Shown here: one piece after another, positions 59,642 to 64,000 of the stretch
Layout: each line of letters starts with the position of its first letter
How positions within the stretch are numbered: position 1 is the first letter of the stretch
Origin: Oscillospiraceae bacterium
GTDB taxonomy: Bacteria > Bacillota > Clostridia > Oscillospirales > Ruminococcaceae
Reading direction: 5' to 3'
Length of the DNA: 64,000 nucleotides
NCBI GenBank assembly: GCA_018110985.1
Contig: JAGAWT010000031.1
Coordinates: 1 to 64,000 of the forward strand
Notes under the pieces: generated by a model
The model's database searches: none
Seen by the model: the letters and a program-made list of their open reading frames with translations, nothing else
What the model was told of the DNA's origin: nothing
Program-made: the position numbers and the translations under genes

Positions 59642-60337
59642 ATGGGATTTGATGTAACAAGCAAAAAGGACAGCCTGAAGGAAAAGTTCAACTGCCTGAC
59701 CGGCAAGGAACGCATAAAGGTAATAGGCATCGGCATAGCGGCGCTGGCAGTTTTGATCTTTGCGATCATAGGTATCATCGGCGTGGCGCAGATGTCCCGA
59801 CACGACAAAAAGGAAGTAGATACGATCATAGGTGACATAAAGGTCAATACGGCAGAGATAAAGAGGATAATATCCGACGCCTCCGACCTTGTAACCGTAA
59901 AGGACACTTACATCGTCAATGAGTCCTTTGAGAAAAATGCCTTCGGGAATGTGGAGCTTCCCTTTGGCATAGGCGTAGAAAAGGTCACGGTGATGTTTAC
60001 CAGCGAATACGGGCTTGGGGTCGATGTCTCACAGGTAGTCGTGGATGTGAACGATACGGCAAAGACAGTCACCCTTCTTCTCCCCGAACCCAAGATAGTA
60101 TATGATAAGATAGACCTTGAAAACGCCGTGCTTGTCAACAACAAGGATTCCGTTTTTGTAAAGGACACCAACGCAGAGACCATTGCAGCAATGGCAAAAT
60201 TCCAGACAGAAAAGGAAAAGGAGATACTGGCAGACAAGGAGATTATGTATCGTGCCACCTCCAACGCCGAAAATGTACTGACAGACCTGCTTGAACAGTC
60301 CGGCGCCCTGAACGGCTACGACCTGAGACTGAAATAA
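59642..60337 (+). CDS. DUF4230 single-span membrane protein
   Basis: 231 residues. A basic N-terminus (about 1-28), one membrane span (about 29-50), then an extracytoplasmic alpha/beta domain with the family features LPEPKIVYDKID and FQTEKEKEILADKEI. DUF4230 function is unknown. ATG 59642 is chosen over GTG 59636 by spacing from AAAGGAT. A strong terminator follows after 6 nt. Confidence 0.82.
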   Translation: MGFDVTSKKDSLKEKFNCLTGKERIKVIGIGIAALAVLIFAIIGIIGVAQMSRHDKKEVDTIIGDIKVNTAEIKRIISDASDLVTVKDTYIVNESFEKNAFGNVELPFGIGVEKVTVMFTSEYGLGVDVSQVVVDVNDTAKTVTLLLPEPKIVYDKIDLENAVLVNNKDSVFVKDTNAETIAAMAKFQTEKEKEILADKEIMYRATSNAENVLTDLLEQSGALNGYDLRLK

Positions 60338-60343
60338 AACTAT

Positions 60344-60378
60344 CAGCCGCATTGTCCACGGACAATGCGGCTGTTTTT
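60344..60378 (+). terminator. Terminator of the DUF4230 gene
   Basis: Perfect 14-bp stem (60344-60357 with 60360-60373), 2-nt loop, followed by TTTTT. Confidence 0.95.
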
Positions 60379-60384
60379 ACGGTC

Positions 60385-60460
60385 GTGCCGGTTTGCTGTC
60401 ATTCGTGCTCGGTCATTGTCGGCTGTGCCGACTCGCTGTCGGTCGTACCGACTGCCGACC
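60385..60460. repeat. GTCGG-rich degenerate patch
   Basis: Short alternating GTCGG/CCGAC units, including GTCGGTCGTACCGAC. The reverse complement of that 15-mer recurs at 48689-48703. Related GTCGGC strings occur near 43460 and 19860. It lies at the 3' end of the GH130 gene. Confidence 0.5.
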
Positions 60461-61486
60461 TCAGACCTGAGAGTTGTTGTCAAGGAAGTCCATAACTGCA
60501 TCAACAGTGGTAAACGCCAGTGAAGTGCAGGTGTCGGCGCAGCCGTAGTAGATGCAGATCCTGCCGGTGTCGGCATCAACAAGATTTGCGCAGGGGAATG
60601 TAACTGCGTCGGTATCGCCTACCAGCTCGTAGTACTCCTGAGGGCTGAGGAGGTAGGAAGCGCCTCTCTTGAGCACCTTCCAGGGCTCGTCCTTGTCCAG
60701 CAGAGCAGCGGAGAAGGAATAAACATAGCCGTTGCAGGATGTGAGAACGCCGTGGTAGAAGATGAGCCAGCCTCTGTCAGTCTCTATGGGAATAGGACCT
60801 GCGCCCATCTTGGTGGACTCCCATCCCTTGGAGGGACCCATTACGTGGCGATGCTCGCCCCAGTAGGTAAGGTCGGGAGACTGGGAGATGAACATATCAC
60901 CGAAAGGAGTATGGCCGCTGTCGGAAGGACGGGACATCATCATGTACTTGTTGTTTATCTTTCTGGGGAACATAACACCGTTCCTGTTGAAGGGAAGATA
61001 AGCATTCTCGAGCTGTGTGAAGGTCTTGAAATCATAGGTGTAGGCGATGCCGATGGTGGGCTTCCAGCCGTAAGCGTTGCACCATGTCACAACATACTTG
61101 TCTTCCAGCTTGCATACTCTGGGATCGTAGCCGTACTGCCACTCTGCAACTTCGGGGATATCGCACTCAAAGTGGATGCGCTCCTCGTTTATATCCCAGT
61201 TGATGCCGTCAACGGAGAAGCCTGCGTGGAGCTCCATGTTGCGCTCTCTGTCATCTACTCTGAAAACGCCTGCGAACTTGTAGTCGCCGCATTCAAAGGG
61301 AACAACGGAGGAATTGAAAATGGAGTTGGAGGGCTCTCTGTAGCCGTTTGCCTTCTTGACCATTATCTGGTCTCTCTTGATGATGGGGTTGGCATCGTAG
61401 CGCCAAACTACATCCCTGCAGCCCTCGGGCTTGTCCATCCAGGGGATATTGGGCATAGAAACGCCGTTTACAACAGTTGTTTTCAT
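60461..61486 (-). CDS. GH130 beta-mannoside phosphorylase
   Basis: 341 residues, five-bladed propeller. Family motifs are REPSNSIFNSS, the general-acid Asp in QYGYDPRVCKLEDKYVVTW, FPRKINNKYMMMSRPSD, GAGPIPIETDRGWL and YYGCADT. GH130 enzymes phosphorolyse beta-mannosides; size and sequence fit the mannooligosaccharide phosphorylase type known from ruminococci. No signal peptide, so intracellular. ATG 61486 is chosen over 61504 because AAAGGCGG precedes it. Strong promoter and a perfect palindrome lie upstream. No mannan-utilisation genes are adjacent. Confidence 0.93.
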   Translation of the reverse strand: MKTTVVNGVSMPNIPWMDKPEGCRDVVWRYDANPIIKRDQIMVKKANGYREPSNSIFNSSVVPFECGDYKFAGVFRVDDRERNMELHAGFSVDGINWDINEERIHFECDIPEVAEWQYGYDPRVCKLEDKYVVTWCNAYGWKPTIGIAYTYDFKTFTQLENAYLPFNRNGVMFPRKINNKYMMMSRPSDSGHTPFGDMFISQSPDLTYWGEHRHVMGPSKGWESTKMGAGPIPIETDRGWLIFYHGVLTSCNGYVYSFSAALLDKDEPWKVLKRGASYLLSPQEYYELVGDTDAVTFPCANLVDADTGRICIYYGCADTCTSLAFTTVDAVMDFLDNNSQV

Positions 61487-61523
61487 AATGCAGCCGCCTT
61501 TCAAAGTAAATTAATTTCATTTC

Positions 61524-61547
61524 AAAGGTCACAAACCCGTGACCTTT
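61524..61547. promoter_or_regulatory. Perfect palindrome in GH130 leader
   Basis: AAAGGTCAC (61524-61532) and GTGACCTTT (61539-61547) with a 6-bp centre. It starts about 15 bp after the likely transcription start. It may be a regulator operator acting as a roadblock, or an mRNA hairpin. Confidence 0.65.
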
Positions 61548-61568
61548 ACTTTACTAACCGATATTAAG

Positions 61569-61597
61569 AGTATAGCACATTAAAATTTACTTGTCAA
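61569..61597 (-). promoter_or_regulatory. Promoter of the GH130 gene
   Basis: Minus-strand TTGACA (61597-61592) and TATACT (61574-61569), spacer 17 bp. Upstream 61600-61765 is strongly AT-rich with no visible gene. Confidence 0.92.
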
Positions 61598-61765
61598 TAG
61601 CTTACAAATTATTTATTTCCCAAAAAGAAAAGATTGTGGAAGTTTAGGGGTTTTATCTAATTATATAAGTTAAAATAGTTAATATTCACTAATTAAAATC
61701 TGGGATTTGAAGTATAAGTATATGTTAATTTAAGTTAGCAGTATTAACTGCGCATTTAAAATTAA

Positions 61766-62509
61766 CTATTTTTTCTTCTGCATCTGCCTTATAAATCTCC
61801 AGATATTTCTGATAACTATCACTCCAAGGGCGATAAGCATTATAAAAAACAGCGCAAAGACCGCCATCGACAGCAGCCCCACCGGATCGGAGAGCTTCTT
61901 TGCGTTTGCAGCATTTTCCGAGTAGAATTCGTAGACTGCCGTATCCCCGCTGACAGAAAGGTTAGAGAACTCCTTATCCGTCAGCCTGCTTTCCGCCGCC
62001 TCCGTAACTCCCAGCACCTTTCCCTCTGCCGAAACATAGGCAGCCTTAAAGCGGCCGAATTTCTTGTAGATTCCGCTCATTCCGCCTATGGTGCCGCTCT
62101 TGTCGGCAAAAGAAAAGTATTCCTTTGCGGGCAGACCCATTTCGTTTATCTCCAGGACCACTTCCGAAGTACCGCTGTAATGCCTTGAAAGGCTCATGTA
62201 GCCGTCCTCGCTGTAAAGGGAGATCTCCGAATCCGCAGGAAAGGATGGAGCATCGGTCTTCGTGCTTTCCCCGTCAGAGCCTGCACTTACGGCTTCAAGT
62301 ACAAATTCGCTGTTTTCGGTGTAGTATTCGCTTTCCGGAGAGATCTTCCCGAGAATGTCTATGTAGGCGGTGCCGAGAGGAAGTGTCACCGGTTCAAAGC
62401 TGACGATCATCAAGTCTTCTTCGGGCTTGTTCTCTGCGGCAGCGCAAAAAACAGAAGGGATCAGCAGAAAAAATGCCGTTATGACCGCCGGAACGATATT
62501 CTTTTTCAT
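61766..62509 (-). CDS. Membrane-anchored extracytoplasmic protein of unknown function
   Basis: 247 residues. A signal peptide (about 1-25), a beta-rich outer domain (about 30-205), and a C-terminal membrane span (about 212-235) followed by KKK. Topology is therefore outside with a C-terminal anchor. No family recognised. Its start overlaps the tlyA stop by 4 bp, indicating coupling to the dxs-tlyA unit. Confidence 0.68.
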   Translation of the reverse strand: MKKNIVPAVITAFFLLIPSVFCAAAENKPEEDLMIVSFEPVTLPLGTAYIDILGKISPESEYYTENSEFVLEAVSAGSDGESTKTDAPSFPADSEISLYSEDGYMSLSRHYSGTSEVVLEINEMGLPAKEYFSFADKSGTIGGMSGIYKKFGRFKAAYVSAEGKVLGVTEAAESRLTDKEFSNLSVSGDTAVYEFYSENAANAKKLSDPVGLLSMAVFALFFIMLIALGVIVIRNIWRFIRQMQKKK

Positions 62510-63216
62510 TTTTCCACCACCATAAGAAATTCCCTGTTTCCGTCCCCGCCCTTTATGGGGGAGGGGATGATACCGGTCACATCAAATCCTGTCATCCGTG
62601 CAAAGGCTTTTATGTCCTCCTTTACCCTTTCCGCCACTTTGTCGGACTTCACTATGCCGCCTTTCCCCAGTCCCGACTTCCCGCACTCAAACTGTGGCTT
62701 TATCAGAACTGCGGCGTGTTTTCCTTTCAGCACACGGTAAATAACAGGCAGCACCAGTTTAAGAGAGATAAAGGAAACATCACAGCAGATAAAATCTATG
62801 TCCCGCTCAAAGTCCCCGGCTTCCACATTCCTGATATTCACACCCTCCAGAGAGCATACACGGTCATCTTTTGCTATACTTTCGTCAAGCTGTCCGTGAC
62901 CCACATCCAGCGCATACACAAAGGCTGCCCCCCTTTGCAGGAGGCAGTCGGTGAAACCGCCCGTGGATGCGCCTATATCCAGGCAGCAAAGCCCTTCAAC
63001 GCTGATGTTGAAATGCTCCACAGCCGCTTCCAGCTTGCAGCCGCCCCTTGAAACATATCTGCTCCGGGCAAGGACGGTCACCACATCCTCCTCCCCCACA
63101 TCAAGGGAGGGTCTTGCCTTTTTCCCCTTTACCTCCACAGCACCCGCAAGGATGAGCCTTTTTGCCTCCTCACGGCTCTTTACTCCGTTTTCGGAGAGCC
63201 ATACATCAAGTCGCAT
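62506..63216 (-). CDS. tlyA: TlyA-family rRNA methyltransferase
   Basis: 236 residues. An N-terminal S4 RNA-binding domain (about 1-60) is followed by an FtsJ-type Rossmann methyltransferase (about 62-236) with DIGASTGGFTDCLL, VDVGH-like ALDVGHGQLD, ICCDVSFISL and LIKPQFE. TlyA methylates 2'-OH of rRNA cytidines; the old name hemolysin A is misleading. Overlaps the dxs end by 11 bp. Confidence 0.93.
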   Translation of the reverse strand: MRLDVWLSENGVKSREEAKRLILAGAVEVKGKKARPSLDVGEEDVVTVLARSRYVSRGGCKLEAAVEHFNISVEGLCCLDIGASTGGFTDCLLQRGAAFVYALDVGHGQLDESIAKDDRVCSLEGVNIRNVEAGDFERDIDFICCDVSFISLKLVLPVIYRVLKGKHAAVLIKPQFECGKSGLGKGGIVKSDKVAERVKEDIKAFARMTGFDVTGIIPSPIKGGDGNREFLMVVEK

Positions 63217-64000
63217 TCAGTGCCTCATTTATACTGTTCTCATCAAGTCCGAAAAGCTCCAGCTGCTCATCAGATGAAGCCTGAGCCACAAAGCCGCTCA
63301 CAGCCCTGATGCGGACTTTGCCCCTGAATCCTGCCTTCATCAGCTCCGAAAGCAGGAGCTGCCCTATGCCGCCATTTTCCAGTGACTCCTCAAATATCAG
63401 GATACTTTTGTATTTCATACAAATATCCATGATCTCTTTTTCTATGGGGAATACCTTCACAAGGCGAAGTGTATCAGCCCTTGCAGCTTTTATGCCGCAT
63501 TTTTCCAGGATCCCGCCCACCTTTCCGAAGCCTGTGAAAAGCGTCTTTGAGCCGTATTTCCTGTGGCTGAAAAGCTCTGCGGGAGAGAGCCCCCTTACCT
63601 CCGTACCCTTGGGGTACCGCACCGCAGCGATGCCATCGGTATCGTAGACAGCGGCATAGAGGCAGGTCTTCATCTCCGCATAGCTTGCGGGGGAATAGAT
63701 CGTCGTTCCGGGTATGGAGGTGAGCATGGGTATGTCAAATACCCCCTGATGGGTCTGCCCGTCCTCTCCCGTAAGCCCGGCTCTGTCCACACAGAGGACT
63801 ATGTGGGTGTTCTCTATGGCAGTGTCGTGTATAAGCTCATCGAAGGAGCGCTGCAAAAAGCTGGAATACACCGCAAACACGGGTATCATCCCCTGTGTGG
63901 CAAGTCCAGCCGCAAAGGTGACAGCATGACCCTCGGCTATCCCCACATCAAAGAACCTTTCCGGATGATCTGCCGCAAAGGAATTGAGACCCGTCCCGTA
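63206..64000 (-). CDS. dxs: 1-deoxy-D-xylulose-5-phosphate synthase, 3' part (runs off the window)
   Basis: C-terminal 264 or so residues; the 5' part lies beyond 64000. Visible: FFDVGIAEGHAVTFAAGLA of the pyrimidine domain, DRAGLTGEDGQTHQGVFDIP, and the transketolase C-terminal domain. The reading frame continues uninterrupted to the window edge, so the internal GTG near 63946 is not the start. It makes DXP for isoprenoids, thiamine and pyridoxal. Co-transcribed with tlyA. Confidence 0.95.
   Translation of the reverse strand, partial: YGTGLNSFAADHPERFFDVGIAEGHAVTFAAGLATQGMIPVFAVYSSFLQRSFDELIHDTAIENTHIVLCVDRAGLTGEDGQTHQGVFDIPMLTSIPGTTIYSPASYAEMKTCLYAAVYDTDGIAAVRYPKGTEVRGLSPAELFSHRKYGSKTLFTGFGKVGGILEKCGIKAARADTLRLVKVFPIEKEIMDICMKYKSILIFEESLENGGIGQLLLSELMKAGFRGKVRIRAVSGFVAQASSDEQLELFGLDENSINEALNAT

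Overview
The window reads as a chromosomal stretch of a Gram-positive anaerobe of the Ruminococcus/Oscillospiraceae type. This is an inference from gene content: many lipoproteins with clear lipoboxes, a sortase-like C-terminal tail, a GH130 mannoside phosphorylase, a DUF624/sugar-binding-protein pair, tandem MgtE transporters, and consensus TTGACA-17-TATAAT promoters. No phage, rRNA operon, CRISPR array or transposase gene was found.

Layout. 1-550: end of a tRNA cluster (Ser partial, Ser-GCT, Arg-ACG). 556-2741 (+): orphan OmpR-type response regulator, fabD and a small DUF3592-like membrane protein. 2779-13076 (-): an apparent 8-gene operon with one strong promoter and a structured leader. 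It encodes a CorC/HlyC-type CBS protein, five tandem transglutaminase-like lipoproteins, a membrane protein with a long disordered head, and a U32-like protein. 13270-25296 (-): HD nucleotidase, FtsX permease, uvrA, radC, GT2 glycosyltransferase, pyruvate kinase, an ArsP-type permease and a DUF362 protein. 25346-25635: nine copies of one heptamer. 25640-28375 (-): two mgtE genes behind a structured leader. 28606-32800 (-): sirtuin, nadC, aldose epimerase, zinc-ribbon and DUF3592 genes. 32896-35082: a 2.2-kb mobile unit with perfect 17-bp inverted ends and an 8-bp target duplication, carrying a TetR gene and a membrane-protein gene but no transposase. 35163-39475: 5'-nucleotidase, a small anchored protein, and NfeD plus SPFH. 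39684-43430 (-): ispF, cca, a DUF10 nucleotidyltransferase, a thioesterase and a bacterial PARG. 43661-48451 (-): propeller/HD-GYP sensor, membrane protein, PrsW-like protease and DUF6472. 48939-55796 (-): DUF368, YitT, recN, argH, rpiB, upp and a second U32-like gene. 55881-64000: DUF624, sugar-binding lipoprotein, zinc-ribbon protein, XRE regulator, DUF4230 protein, GH130 phosphorylase, a membrane-anchored protein, tlyA and the 3' part of dxs.

The most striking unexplained structure is a dispersed palindromic repeat: seven full copies, each exactly 105 bp by my count, plus a 28-bp internally deleted derivative and one solo end. All are intergenic, in both orientations. Two copies carry paired substitutions that preserve base pairing between the arms, and two copies start or end on a stop codon. 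The architecture (about 105 bp, TA at the ends, long imperfect palindrome) resembles Neisseria Correia elements, with unrelated sequence. Other notable items are the transposase-less cargo element that split a divergent promoter region, the heptamer cluster at 25346-25635, the mgtE leader with a sequestered ribosome-binding site, and a leader sequence shared by two unlinked transcripts.
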